Counted from the stretch's first letter, positions 1 to 8,774 are shown. The stretch: DNA of 64,000 nt from Clostridia bacterium (GCA_017405765.1 JAFQZS010000003.1:62001-126000), one strand, 5' to 3'. Program-made: numbers and translations. Notes: generated from the letters alone by a model not told the origin.

Positions 1-689
1 TCCTCAAGTTTTGCAAAACGCTTCAAAGCCGTGCGGCTGAGTAACGCGTCGCGTACCTTCGGATTGTCAAGCTGATCTGCGTTTATCTCGGTGCGAACGT
101 ATCCGGGGCAGATGCAGTTTACGGTAATATCATATTTGCCCCACTCAAGCGCAAGCGACTTCGATACGTTTACAACGCCTGCCTTTGCGGCGCTGTAAGG
201 AGTTATGCGCTTCGTGCCCTTTAAGCCTGCTGCGGAAGCCACGTTTATGATGCGGCCGCCGGTGCCCTGCTTTATCATCTGCCTTGCGGCTGCGGTATCG
301 CAGAAGAAAACGGCCTTAAGGTCGAGGTTCAATACCTTGTCCCACTGCTCGGGCGTGATATTAACGGCCTTCTCGGTAACGGCACTGCCTGCGTTTGCTA
401 CCATGATATCGAGCTTGCCCATTATCTCAACTGTCTTGTCGATAAGATTCTGAAGTCTTGCCATATCGGTAACGTCGGTGGGAATGCCCTCCGAGCGAAC
501 GCCGAGAGTCCTTATCTCTTCGCTTACGCGCTTGCAGTCGTCTGCGTTTCTTGCGGCAACTACTACATCAGCGCCGAATTTTGCCAAAGATACGGCGATC
601 TGATATCCTATGCCCTTCGTGCCGCCCGTTACGATGGCTACCTTGCCCTTTAAGTCAAAGCTCGGAAAAGTTACTTCATTGATAGTCAT
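1..689 (-). CDS. SDR-family NAD(P)-dependent oxidoreductase (3' end cut by window edge)
   Basis: This is a short-chain dehydrogenase/reductase of the 3-oxoacyl-ACP reductase-like type, so a cytosolic NAD(P)H-dependent reduction or oxidation of a ketone or alcohol is expected; the substrate cannot be read from the sequence. The ATG at 687-689 follows a strong GGGGGG site. About 229 residues are visible. They show the nucleotide-binding TGGTKGIG motif near residue 21, NAG near residue 99 and the catalytic pair in YSAAKAG near residue 168. The protein continues past position 1, so about 20-25 C-terminal residues are missing. It stands alone on the minus strand, with a possible terminator of the next leftward gene about 120 bp upstream. 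A second SDR of the same fold lies at 38.1 kb among alcohol dehydrogenases. Confidence 0.9.
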   Translation of the reverse strand, partial: MTINEVTFPSFDLKGKVAIVTGGTKGIGYQIAVSLAKFGADVVVAARNADDCKRVSEEIRTLGVRSEGIPTDVTDMARLQNLIDKTVEIMGKLDIMVANAGSAVTEKAVNITPEQWDKVLNLDLKAVFFCDTAAARQMIKQGTGGRIINVASAAGLKGTKRITPYSAAKAGVVNVSKSLALEWGKYDITVNCICPGYVRTEINADQLDNPKVRDALLSRTALKRFAKLE

Positions 690-810
690 TACTTTTACCC
701 CCCAATAAATAATAAAAATATAGTGTTGTTTTAAAAATCCCTTGAATACCACATAAAATACAATTATATGATAACATTTAATACAAATGTTTTCAAGTAT
801 AAATACACCA

Positions 811-840
811 AAAAACAGATAAACATGTCATGTTTTTTTA
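811..840 (-). terminator. terminator of the MtaD-like gene
   Basis: On the minus strand the arms AAACATG and CATGTTT flank one base and are followed by a T-rich stretch (atctgtttttt). It lies 26 bp past the stop codon of the deaminase gene. Confidence 0.5.
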
Positions 841-865
841 GGAAACAGCCACAAATAAGCTGCGC

Positions 866-2152
866 TTACAGCTCGGAAAGAATGCGTTTCTTGGAGCTTT
901 CGACCTCAAAATATACTTTTTCTGTATCTATAGTCTTATACTCGCCGTCTTTATATACTGCCTGTCCGTCTATCATCGTCATGATTATTGATGACGCGTC
1001 GAGCGAATATATAATATTGGAAAGAAGATCGTGCTCGGGCTGCATGGACGGCGTGTCCAGATCTATAACGACGAGATCTGCGCGCGCGCCTTCCTTTAAT
1101 ACGCCGCAGTCTGCGCGCCCCTGAGCGCGCGCCCCAACTTCGGTCACGCTCTTTAAGGCTTCCTTTACGCCTATAAGCTTGGGGTCGCCCGAAACTCCCT
1201 TGTGAAGCAGAGAAAAAATCTTCAGATCGGCAAAGAGATCAAGCGCATTATTGCTTGAGGGGCCGTCGGTGCCCAGCCCTACGCTTATGCCCGTCTTGAG
1301 CGCGCGCGGTATGTCTGCAATGCCGCTTGCAAGCTTTAAGTTGCTTACGGGGCAGTGAGCTATCGTAACGCCGCAGCGCGACAGTATCTCAAAGTCGCCG
1401 TCCTCAAGAACGACGCAGTGCGCCGCCGTAACAGGCATTTTGAAAAGCCCCAGCTTTTCAAAATAGGCGGGAGGCGTAAGGCCGTGACGCGCCTTACACT
1501 CCTCGACTTCCTTTTTTGTCTCGGAAAGGTGGATGTGAACGCGCGCGTCCTTTCCCTTTAAATATGCGGCCAGATCGCCGACTATGCCGGGGTTTGAGGT
1601 GTATTCGCCGTGGATCGAGAAATCGGCTAAAATACGGCCGCCGCACGATTTGTGGATCGTTTCAAAATTGCGCTTTTCGCATAAAAAGTTAGCGTTTTCA
1701 AAAAGAGGCTTTCCGTCGAAGCTAGTTATGCCCGACGATATGTTTATCTTAAAGCCGCTTTCCTGTGCGGCGCGCACTATCGCATCGGTGTGAAAATACA
1801 TCTCCGTTGAAGCGGCAGTACCGTATTTCATCATTTCGGCTATGCCGAGGAGCATTGAATGATATACGTCGTCCGGCGTCATCTTGGCCTCAAAGGGGAA
1901 TATTTTAGTAAAAAGCCAGTCGGAAAGCGCCATGCCTTCGCCGTATCCGCGAAGCAGCGTCATCGGCGAGTGGGCGTGTATGTTAAAAAGTGCGCTCATA
2001 AGGAGCTTTCTTTCGCCGTCGTATGTGTCGCCCTCATAATCAAGCGGAGCCGTGCTTCCGATGTAGGCAATGCGTCCGTCCTTAATAAGAACGAACATGT
2101 TTTTTCTTACGTCAAGGTTTTCGTCTATTATCGTTATATTTTTAAAGAGCAT
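866..2152 (-). CDS. mtaD: amidohydrolase, 5'-methylthioadenosine/S-adenosylhomocysteine deaminase type
   Basis: This is a zinc amidohydrolase of the TRZ/ATZ/MtaD group, which deaminates S-adenosylhomocysteine, methylthioadenosine or adenosine in purine and methionine-cycle salvage. The 428-residue length fits the family. The metal motif HAHSP with the typical MTLLRGYGEGMALSDWL context lies near residue 60. Further conserved histidines occur in HIHLSE and AAHCV, and the catalytic aspartate lies in GTDGPSSNN near residue 295. The ATG at 2152 follows the Shine-Dalgarno GGGAGGA. The S-adenosylhomocysteine hydrolase at 42 kb acts on an overlapping substrate. True substrate preference within this family cannot be read from sequence. 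Confidence 0.85.
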   Translation of the reverse strand: MLFKNITIIDENLDVRKNMFVLIKDGRIAYIGSTAPLDYEGDTYDGERKLLMSALFNIHAHSPMTLLRGYGEGMALSDWLFTKIFPFEAKMTPDDVYHSMLLGIAEMMKYGTAASTEMYFHTDAIVRAAQESGFKINISSGITSFDGKPLFENANFLCEKRNFETIHKSCGGRILADFSIHGEYTSNPGIVGDLAAYLKGKDARVHIHLSETKKEVEECKARHGLTPPAYFEKLGLFKMPVTAAHCVVLEDGDFEILSRCGVTIAHCPVSNLKLASGIADIPRALKTGISVGLGTDGPSSNNALDLFADLKIFSLLHKGVSGDPKLIGVKEALKSVTEVGARAQGRADCGVLKEGARADLVVIDLDTPSMQPEHDLLSNIIYSLDASSIIMTMIDGQAVYKDGEYKTIDTEKVYFEVESSKKRILSEL

Positions 2153-2219
2153 AATGTCCTCCCGTGTGCTTTATTCTATATAATAATATAACACACATCG
2201 GTGAAAAAAGATATACCCT

Positions 2220-2471
2220 CTATTTTGACGCGCGGTATTTTGCCCGCGTGGCTTCTCCGCCGCGTATGTGACGCTCCAACTTGTTCTTTTCAAGCACCGC
2301 CTTTACTTCGCCGTAAAGCGTGCGGTTTATAATAAAAAGCCTTTCCGTTATATCCTTATGAACTGTCGATTTTGATACGCAAAACGCGCGGGCGGCGGCG
2401 CGCACCGTACAATCTGTCTCCGTAATATAGCGCGCAAGCTCGAGCACGCGCTCCTCTATGTAATCTTTCAT
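2220..2471 (-). CDS. spoIIID: SpoIIID, stage III sporulation transcriptional regulator
   Basis: SpoIIID is a small DNA-binding protein that acts in the mother cell during endospore formation, switching genes of the sigma-E regulon on or off. The 83-residue length and the sequence match the family: the start MKDYIEERVLELARYI, then a helix-turn-helix containing AARAFCVSKSTVHKDITERL, then a basic tail rich in Lys and Arg. The start follows a GGGGGCAG site. It is a single gene divergent from rmuC. Its presence is the best single evidence in the window that the organism is a spore-former. Confidence 0.95.
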   Translation of the reverse strand: MKDYIEERVLELARYITETDCTVRAAARAFCVSKSTVHKDITERLFIINRTLYGEVKAVLEKNKLERHIRGGEATRAKYRASK

Positions 2472-2603
2472 AAGCCTGCCCCCTTTTATACTTATGTAAT
2501 GTATATGTTTTTTTGACAGCTTATATGAAAGGGATTTCTTTGTTTTGGGGTGTAAATTGGATGTATATCTGCTATAATCAGATAAAAAGGGGAGGGATAT
2601 TCT

Positions 2604-3917
2604 TTGACTGATATGCTTATTATCATAGCGCTTGCGCTTTTAGTCATACTTGTTGTTATGCTTATCTATATGCTGATGGGACAGAAGCGAAAGAACGACG
2701 AGCTTTCGGCGGAGCTTAAACGACTGATGGCGGACGAGCTTCGCGCGGGAAGGCTTGAAAGCGCAGAAACACAGTCGAAAATGATGCAGTCGTTCGGTTC
2801 GGCAATAACGGACGTGCAGTCGCGCACATCCGAGGTGCAGGACAAGCGCCTTATGGAGCTTTCGGACAATCTGCGCGAGGGACAGAATGCGCTTTTGAGG
2901 AATGTTTCGGCTTCGCTTTTGCAGATGGAGGAGCGCTTAAACGGCTTTGCGGCGCAAAACGAGCAGCAGCTGCAGGGAATACGCGCCTCGGTGGAGACAA
3001 GGCTTAACGCCATGCAGGAAGACAACAACAAAAAGCTCGACGCAATGCGCGAGGTGGTCGACGAAAAGCTTCAAAAAACATTGAACGAACGCTTAAATCA
3101 ATCGTTCGGGCTTGTCAGCGCGCGGCTTGAAGAGGTATACAAGGGGCTCGGGGAGATGCAGACTCTCGCATCGGGCGTGGGGGACCTTAAAAAGGTGCTT
3201 TCCAATGTGAAAACACGCGGCATATTGGGAGAGCTGCAGCTTGGAGCAATACTTGAGCAGATACTTTCGCCTTCACAGTATGTAAGCAACGTAGTGACGA
3301 AAAAGGGCACCCAGAATTTTGTCGAATATGCAATAGTGCTGCCGGGCGACGGAGACGAGCCCGTATACCTGCCGATAGACGCAAAATTTCCCGCCGACCT
3401 TTATTCGCGCCTCGTTGACGCTTACGATGCGGGCGACCAGGCGGCCGTAACGGAAGCGGCGCGCGCCCTTGAGCTGCGAATAAAACAGTGCGCGAAGGAT
3501 ATACGCGACAAATACATAGACCCGCCGAACACGACGGATTTCGGTATACTTTTTCTGCCGTTCGAGGGGCTTTACGCCGAGGCTGTGCGCCGCGATATGG
3601 TGGAGAAGCTTTCGCGCGATTATAAGATAACCATTGCCGGCCCCACAACTATGGCGGCGCTTCTAAACAGCCTTCAGATGGGCTTTCGCACGCTTGCCAT
3701 ACAGAAGCATTCAAGCGAGGTGTGGGCTGTTTTGGGCGGCGTAAAGACAGAGTTTGAAAAATTCGGAGAAGCGCTTTCTGCGGCCCAGAAGAAGATATTG
3801 GCGGCAAACGATGAGATAGATAAGCTCGTGGGAGTGCGCACTCGCGCCATACAGCGCAAATTAAAGGGCGTGACGTCGCTTCCCGAAGGGGAGAGCGGCT
3901 CTTTGTTTGACGAATAA
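2604..3917 (+). CDS. rmuC: RmuC-family DNA recombination protein
   Basis: RmuC proteins are membrane-anchored coiled-coil proteins with a PD-(D/E)XK nuclease-like core, thought to limit recombination at inverted repeats. Here residues 5-24 form one membrane helix. Residues ~30-180 are a long coiled coil rich in Glu, Gln and Lys. The conserved core follows with TRGILGELQLGAILEQIL, the segment LPIDAKFPADLY and the GPTTMAALLNSLQMGFRTLAI block. The start is taken as TTG at 2604, which sits about 8 bases after GGGAGGG; the next in-frame ATG at 2613 is further from the site than is usual. The 437-residue length is ordinary for Firmicutes. Confidence 0.92.
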   Translation: MTDMLIIIALALLVILVVMLIYMLMGQKRKNDELSAELKRLMADELRAGRLESAETQSKMMQSFGSAITDVQSRTSEVQDKRLMELSDNLREGQNALLRNVSASLLQMEERLNGFAAQNEQQLQGIRASVETRLNAMQEDNNKKLDAMREVVDEKLQKTLNERLNQSFGLVSARLEEVYKGLGEMQTLASGVGDLKKVLSNVKTRGILGELQLGAILEQILSPSQYVSNVVTKKGTQNFVEYAIVLPGDGDEPVYLPIDAKFPADLYSRLVDAYDAGDQAAVTEAARALELRIKQCAKDIRDKYIDPPNTTDFGILFLPFEGLYAEAVRRDMVEKLSRDYKITIAGPTTMAALLNSLQMGFRTLAIQKHSSEVWAVLGGVKTEFEKFGEALSAAQKKILAANDEIDKLVGVRTRAIQRKLKGVTSLPEGESGSLFDE

Positions 3918-3939
3918 AAAAACACTACGGGAGACGCAT

Positions 3940-4806
3940 ATGAGAATAATAGACGCGCACATCCATTACACCCAAAACGAATACTTTGAAGCCATAGCAA
4001 AGGCGGCCGGAGGAGAGAACAGCTTTTCATATTTGGAACGCGAGTTCAAAAGGCTGGGCATAATCATGGGGATAGGTATGGGAAACGTTCCGGTTTCGGA
4101 CGAGCCCGCCGCTCCCACTCTTTTTAATCTCGATAAGAATATGGAGCCGGAGCCTTACAATTATCCAGAATTCACATGCTTCTGCGTAGGCATAAATCCG
4201 CGCGGACTTACCAAAGAAAACGCGCATACGGTGCTTGATGAGTACGAGAAGATACTTAAAACGCCGCGCTGCGTAGGCCTCAAGGCATATGTGGGCTATC
4301 ATCAGGCTTATATATACGATGATATGTACAAGCCGTTTTTTGAGCTTGCGGCTGCGTACAAAGTGCCGGTAGTCGTGCATACGGGAGATACGGCCATGCC
4401 GGGAGGGAAGATAAAATATGCGCACCCGCTTACAGTGGACGACGCGGCGGCCGAGTTTCCGGACACGACGTTCGTTATAGCGCATTATGGGAACCCATGG
4501 ATAATCGACGCCACGCAGGCGGCGCGAAAGGAGAATGTATTCATAGATCTTTCGGGCATGCTTGCGGGCAATATAAACGCAAAGAGCTTTTTTGAAGAAT
4601 ACGGCGGTTACGCCGACCATGTGCGCACATGGATGCGCTACTTAGGCAATTTTGAAAAGTTCATGTACGGCACCGACTGGCCGTTAGTAAATATGGAAGG
4701 TTATATAGAGATAATGTCCGAGATCGTTCCTTTCGAGCATCACGAGAAGTTCTTTTATAAAAATGCCCTTAATGTTTTCGGAAAAATGAAGCAATTCGTT
4801 AAATGA
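3940..4806 (+). CDS. amidohydrolase family 2 (TIM-barrel metal hydrolase)
   Basis: This is a 288-residue amidohydrolase-2 family protein, a cytosolic TIM-barrel metal-dependent hydrolase or decarboxylase. It starts MRIIDAHIHYT, with the HxH metal motif at residues 7-9. Further metal-site candidates are the histidine in VVHTGD, the histidine in FVIAHYGNPW and the aspartate in YGTDWPLV. The ATG at 3940 is chosen because GGGAGA lies just upstream; a longer reading from a TTG would overlap the rmuC stop and has no ribosome site. It begins 22 bp after rmuC, so the two may be co-transcribed. The substrate is not recognisable. Confidence 0.85.
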   Translation: MRIIDAHIHYTQNEYFEAIAKAAGGENSFSYLEREFKRLGIIMGIGMGNVPVSDEPAAPTLFNLDKNMEPEPYNYPEFTCFCVGINPRGLTKENAHTVLDEYEKILKTPRCVGLKAYVGYHQAYIYDDMYKPFFELAAAYKVPVVVHTGDTAMPGGKIKYAHPLTVDDAAAEFPDTTFVIAHYGNPWIIDATQAARKENVFIDLSGMLAGNINAKSFFEEYGGYADHVRTWMRYLGNFEKFMYGTDWPLVNMEGYIEIMSEIVPFEHHEKFFYKNALNVFGKMKQFVK

Positions 4807-4813
4807 TCCATGC

Positions 4814-4847
4814 AAAAAAGCATTGCGTTTCGGCGCGGTGCTTTTTT
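4814..4847 (+). terminator. intrinsic terminator after the amidohydrolase gene
   Basis: AAAAAAGCA and TGCTTTTTT form inverted arms around a 16-base loop, immediately followed by a T-run. Confidence 0.65.
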
Positions 4848-4982
4848 AATGCTTTTGTTGAAAAAAATGGCGGCATTACATAAAAATATGATTGAAATGA
4901 TATAAACAGAGTGATATCATAATAGATAGTATTATGATCATACATGGTATATTAGATGCAAAAAAGGGGAGGAGTAATACCA

Positions 4983-6116
4983 TTGTCGCTTCTTACTGCC
5001 GATGACGTTATGAAAGTCAATCGCTTTTACAGATATATAAACCAGCATTACGAGGCGTTCATACGCAACGCCCTGGGCGCGCTCAATACGATTTTCGGCT
5101 ATCGCCGCACTACTTACGTCGTATTTGCGCAAAAAAACGACCGCTCGCGGTACGTGCAGGAGATAGACAGCGATTCGATAAGTCCCGATCTGCTTTCGCT
5201 CTACAAGGAGGAGTTTTATAAGCAGGACGCGATCCTTTGGGAGTTCAGCAAAAAGGCGCATTCCGCAAAGAGCAACAGTCTTTTTAAGCTGACCGACTTC
5301 ATGAGCCTTGAAGAGTATCAAAAGACGTCTTACGGGCAGCTTATGGCAAGCTATAATCTGGGCTACTTCGCAAGCATTACTACTGCCGTAGTATCGGAGT
5401 TCCCCGTGTATGCTATGAATATTTTCAAGACGCTGGACGAGCCTGATTTTACCCCAAAGGAGATAGAGCTTTTGGAGCTTACGGCAAGAGCGTTCACCGA
5501 CAGCTTCATGCTTTATAAGAAGCATGTTGAGCTTCAGACCACGGTCGATATGATAAAAAGATATACGGATACGTTAAACTGCGGCTTCGCCATTGCCGAC
5601 GATTCGTGCGATATCGTTTTCAGCAGCTCCGCATATATGTTCTGCGCCTCGCGCATAACAAACAAAAAAGACATATATTTTATAAACCGCGATATGCTGA
5701 ATATAATAGAAGAAAAAATAGGAATGCCGATAAACGAGTTTACCGACAGCGCCTTAATAGATCTTGAGGATTATATTATCAATCTTTCGGCGGATACCGC
5801 CATATATGAGAAGAACGTTAAAAAGAGTATCTATATAAATATTTTGGACAAAAAGAAGCTGCCGCCGGATCATAGTATGCTCCACGGGCAGAGGCGGACG
5901 GCGGACGAATCGATCGACAACAGCCGCTTTACGAGCCGCGAAAAAGAGGTAATAGGGCTTATGCTCGAGGGTCTTAACAATCAGCAGATAGCGAACAGGC
6001 TCTATATAAGTATTTTTACGGTTAAGACGCATATAAAAAATATATTCAACAAGCTGGATGTTTCAACGCGCGTTGATGCGATCTCAAGGCTTAAAACCAT
6101 GAAATGGGGATTGTAA
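4983..6116 (+). CDS. LuxR/GerE-type transcriptional regulator
   Basis: This is a 377-residue regulator with a C-terminal GerE helix-turn-helix. The block FTSREKEVIGLMLEGLNNQQ, followed by IANRLYIS and TVKTHIKNIFNKL, is the classic LuxR DNA-binding signature. The N-terminal ~310 residues have no domain I can name and may sense a ligand. The start is taken as TTG at 4983, because the strong site AGGGGAGGAG lies 8 bases upstream of it; an ATG at 4956 would place that site inside the coding region. It stands alone between two terminators, so its targets are not evident from position. Confidence 0.85.
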   Translation: MSLLTADDVMKVNRFYRYINQHYEAFIRNALGALNTIFGYRRTTYVVFAQKNDRSRYVQEIDSDSISPDLLSLYKEEFYKQDAILWEFSKKAHSAKSNSLFKLTDFMSLEEYQKTSYGQLMASYNLGYFASITTAVVSEFPVYAMNIFKTLDEPDFTPKEIELLELTARAFTDSFMLYKKHVELQTTVDMIKRYTDTLNCGFAIADDSCDIVFSSSAYMFCASRITNKKDIYFINRDMLNIIEEKIGMPINEFTDSALIDLEDYIINLSADTAIYEKNVKKSIYINILDKKKLPPDHSMLHGQRRTADESIDNSRFTSREKEVIGLMLEGLNNQQIANRLYISIFTVKTHIKNIFNKLDVSTRVDAISRLKTMKWGL

Positions 6117-6120
6117 AGAT

Positions 6121-6149
6121 AAAAAAGCACGCAGAAGCGTGCTTTTTTT
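6121..6149 (+). terminator. intrinsic terminator after the LuxR-type gene
   Basis: Arms AAAAAAGCACGC and GCGTGCTTTTTT surround a 4-base loop and end in a T-run. Confidence 0.85.
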
Positions 6150-6246
6150 GACACGTCAAAGACTTTCAAAAAAGAGGTCCTAATACTTAAAAGACGGCGC
6201 GTCGGCGTATTTTTATACGGCAGAGGCGTTTTTTAGGCATAGATGA

Positions 6247-6278
6247 AAACCCGCCGAAAACGTAAATTTTTCGGCGGG
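6247..6278 (-). terminator. intrinsic terminator of the sirtuin-macrodomain unit
   Basis: On the minus strand CCCGCCGAAAA pairs with TTTTCGGCGGG around a 7-base loop and is followed by TTTTC. It lies about 40 bp beyond the sirtuin stop codon. Confidence 0.75.
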
Positions 6279-6318
6279 CAAAACACTTAAATCGACTTTC
6301 GACGTTTTCTCAATTAAC

Positions 6319-7308
6319 TTACATAAGCTGTCGGATCACATTTCCACTGTCTCCATCGATCACGATCGATCGTTTTTCTATCTGCTTCGGGCAGCAGGCT
6401 TCATTATAATTCAGGCATGCGTAGACTGCGTTCTCGTTGTCATTTGTCATCTGCCAAAATGGATATTTCACGATGACAGGGGTGTTGGCTCCGATCCCGA
6501 TCTCAAGAAACAGCACATGCAGACCTTCATGCCTTTTCAGGAAATCAGAATATGCCGCAGAAGCTTTATGCCATCCTTCGTCCTCTACGAAAGAGTCGTC
6601 CGACCGAAGATTCATGGTCATGTCACTTCCGTCATCAGGGCATTTCGGGATCAGCTCTGTCGGGATCCGCATGGAGATATTTCTGTCAGCCGGAACGTCA
6701 AAGACGCCGTCTTTATTCCTAATAAACCCCTGCGCTTCCATCGCCCGCATGATCCAATCTTCATTATCGTAGGTTTTCCGGATCCGGGGATTAACGCTCT
6801 GGAACAAACCGTAATCGCCCTGGGTATAGAAGAGCCGCTTTTTATCAAAACCGGCTGTCTGGAACTGATGGTCCACGTTTGTTGTGACGACAAAGTAATC
6901 CTTGTCTTTTATAAGCTCGTACAGATCCCGATACACAGATTTTGGAGCTTCCCTGTAACGATTGAAATAAATATGCCTTGCCCACCAGGCCCATCGGGTC
7001 TCGTTATCGGGGAAGGGATAGAACCCGCCGGAGTACATATCCCGGATACCAAAGGTTACAGCAAAGTCGAAGAAATACTTTTCAAACCGTTCCCCGCTGT
7101 AGGTAAATCCCGCAGCAGTAGAGAGGCCGGCTCCCGCGCCGATCACGATGGCGTTGGCAGTATCGATTTCTTTTTTCAGTCGACCCAGGTTCTCCTGGCG
7201 TGTTCCGATCCCGCGTGAGACGCCGGAGCTGAAACGTCGAACGCCGGCGATCCCTTTCTGTATGGTCTCAAGATAGCCGTTTGGCATTTCGGAATAATTC
7301 TGTTTCAT
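6319..7308 (-). CDS. class M sirtuin (SirTM), NAD-dependent protein ADP-ribosyltransferase
   Basis: Class M sirtuins use NAD to ADP-ribosylate a protein; in Staphylococcus and Streptococcus the target is a lipoylated GcvH-like protein. The NAD-binding motif reads GAGAGLSTAAGF near residue 57, and TTNVDHQFQ carries the conserved Asn-Asp. The deacetylase His of classical sirtuins is replaced: the position reads YTQGDYG, as in SirTM proteins. The zinc-ribbon equivalent (IPKCPDDGSDM) keeps only one cysteine. The gene overlaps the 3' end of the macrodomain gene by 41 bp if translation begins at the ATG at 7308; an ATG at 7338 is possible but lacks a better ribosome site. The function assignment rests on the motifs plus the macrodomain partner. 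No GcvH-like or lipoate ligase gene is in the window. Confidence 0.85.
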   Translation of the reverse strand: MKQNYSEMPNGYLETIQKGIAGVRRFSSGVSRGIGTRQENLGRLKKEIDTANAIVIGAGAGLSTAAGFTYSGERFEKYFFDFAVTFGIRDMYSGGFYPFPDNETRWAWWARHIYFNRYREAPKSVYRDLYELIKDKDYFVVTTNVDHQFQTAGFDKKRLFYTQGDYGLFQSVNPRIRKTYDNEDWIMRAMEAQGFIRNKDGVFDVPADRNISMRIPTELIPKCPDDGSDMTMNLRSDDSFVEDEGWHKASAAYSDFLKRHEGLHVLFLEIGIGANTPVIVKYPFWQMTNDNENAVYACLNYNEACCPKQIEKRSIVIDGDSGNVIRQLM

Positions 7309-8122
7309 AGTATTGCTTGTCCTCATCCTTGAAAACATTGAAGATCACCCTTTCCATAGTCTCCGGGTGTGTGCTAAGCCAATCGGTCACAGTCTTCACA
7401 GCGATCTCTGCAGCACTCTTGTTCGGGAAGTGAAAAACACCGGTTGAGATGCAGCAGAAGGCCACGCTTTTTGGCCCGTTTTCCAGGCACATATCAAGCG
7501 TATTTCGGTAACAGTCCGCAAGGTCTTTCTCCAGATTTGGAGTAAGCTGATACTGAACGATCGGGCCGACGATATGGATCACTTTCTTTGCCGGAAGATT
7601 ATAGCCGTCCGTCAGCATCGGAACGGCTGTCGGCTGCTCATAATCTTTGCCGTAACGGATCCTCAGCTGATTCATCTGACGATAGCACTCAGCCCTAAGC
7701 TGAATGCCTGCAAAGGTATGGATGCAGTTATCGATACAGGTATGCATCGGGACGAAACATCCAAGCATCTGCGAATTGGCCGCATTCACGATCGCATCGA
7801 CCTCCAGCCTTGTGATATCGCCCTGCCAGACGGAGATACGATCCGCGAACGGATGAGTACTGCCCCTATCCGCGATCGTGGGGATCTCTGAAAGAGTTAC
7901 GATACCGTTTTCCCTGATCCGGTCCTGCAGATATTCATCCTGGACCTCAAGAACGGCCGGAGCCATCTTTCGCGGCATACGAATGTTCATCAGAGACCGA
8001 AGGATACGGCGCTTGCCGTTCGTATCTGCCGGCGTCTGGAGATCTTTATATTCGCCGGAATCTTCCTTGAATGCCTCTACGAGGTAATCAAGACGTTCTG
8101 CTTGTGTTCTTTCTTCACTCAT
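7268..8122 (-). CDS. zinc-dependent macrodomain protein-ADP-ribose hydrolase
   Basis: This family removes ADP-ribose placed on proteins by class M sirtuins, reversing the modification. The 284-residue protein has an N-terminal helical extension (1-~95) and then a macrodomain with VDAIVNAANSQMLGCF. The zinc-macro signature GCFVPMHTCIDNCIHTFAG supplies the Cys and His ligands of this subclass. The phosphate loop appears as STGVFHFPN. Translation starts at the ATG at 8122 after AAGAGGT. The downstream sirtuin starts inside this gene, implying translational coupling and matched amounts of writer and eraser. Ile codons are mostly ATC, unlike the ATA-rich neighbours, suggesting transfer. Confidence 0.92.
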   Translation of the reverse strand: MSEERTQAERLDYLVEAFKEDSGEYKDLQTPADTNGKRRILRSLMNIRMPRKMAPAVLEVQDEYLQDRIRENGIVTLSEIPTIADRGSTHPFADRISVWQGDITRLEVDAIVNAANSQMLGCFVPMHTCIDNCIHTFAGIQLRAECYRQMNQLRIRYGKDYEQPTAVPMLTDGYNLPAKKVIHIVGPIVQYQLTPNLEKDLADCYRNTLDMCLENGPKSVAFCCISTGVFHFPNKSAAEIAVKTVTDWLSTHPETMERVIFNVFKDEDKQYYETELFRNAKRLS

Positions 8123-8284
8123 GGTTTACCTCTTTTCTGCCGCGCCGACCGGGCATGACGTCATGCGGTTTCCGCAGTGCAGGCAGTTCTTTTGTCGGAT
8201 CACATGTGTGATCCCGTCGTCATTTTTTTGTACCTTTCCTTAAAAAGGCCCCCAAAAAAGGACTGTTGCGGAGCCCCATATACG

Positions 8285-8725
8285 TCAGGCTTCTTCTTTC
8301 AGGATGCACTGCATCCCTGAACGCAGATCCTCGATCGTATACTTCTTCATTTCTTCTTCCATCGCATTCTGGATGGCTTTCAGCTTTTCATCAAGAAGCA
8401 TGTGAATGTTCCTGCCTACGGGACACTCAGGGCTCGGATGCTCGTGAAAACGGAAGAGGTCTCCGTTCTCCACGGCTTCGATCGCCTGGTATACGTCATA
8501 AAAGGATATCTCCGACAAAGCCCTTGTGGGTTCTATTCCTCCGGTGCCTCTGGCGACCGTGATCAGTCCCGCGTTCTGCAGCTGTGTAAGGATCTTTCGA
8601 ATGATGACCGGATTGGTCCCTATGCTTCCCGCAAGGAAATCGCTCGTGACCTTGTATTCATTCTTAAAAGTTTCCACACAGGTGAAGATATGCAGGGCGA
8701 CTGTAAATCTGCTTGATATCTGCAT
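8285..8725 (-). CDS. Rrf2-family transcriptional regulator
   Basis: This is a 146-residue winged-helix regulator. The N-terminal half matches Rrf2 (ISSRFTVALHIF, VIIRKILTQLQNAGLI, ARGTGGI, SFYDVYQAIE). The three-cysteine iron-sulfur cluster of IscR/NsrR is absent: only one cysteine lies in the loop (SPECPVGRN). That resembles the YwnA type, which senses something other than an Fe-S signal. The ATG at 8725 lies 8-9 bases after GGAGGTG; a GTG at 8734 would overlap that site. A 19-bp palindrome covers its own -35 box, and a near copy covers the -35 box of the neighbouring SnoaL-like gene. Autoregulation plus control of that gene is therefore likely. Confidence 0.9.
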   Translation of the reverse strand: MQISSRFTVALHIFTCVETFKNEYKVTSDFLAGSIGTNPVIIRKILTQLQNAGLITVARGTGGIEPTRALSEISFYDVYQAIEAVENGDLFRFHEHPSPECPVGRNIHMLLDEKLKAIQNAMEEEMKKYTIEDLRSGMQCILKEEA

Positions 8726-8745
8726 ATAAAACACCTCCGGCTGCC

Positions 8746-8774
8746 ATTTTACTACGTTTCTTATGTAATTTCAA
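8746..8774 (-). promoter_or_regulatory. sigma-A promoter of the Rrf2-type gene
   Basis: On the minus strand TTGAAA (8769-8774) is followed by 17 bases and TAAAAT (8746-8751). Confidence 0.75.

Noticed and set aside
4027-4620. Minus-strand frame opposite the amidohydrolase
   Set aside because: The plus-strand gene has metal motifs, a ribosome site and normal length. The opposite frame has none of these.
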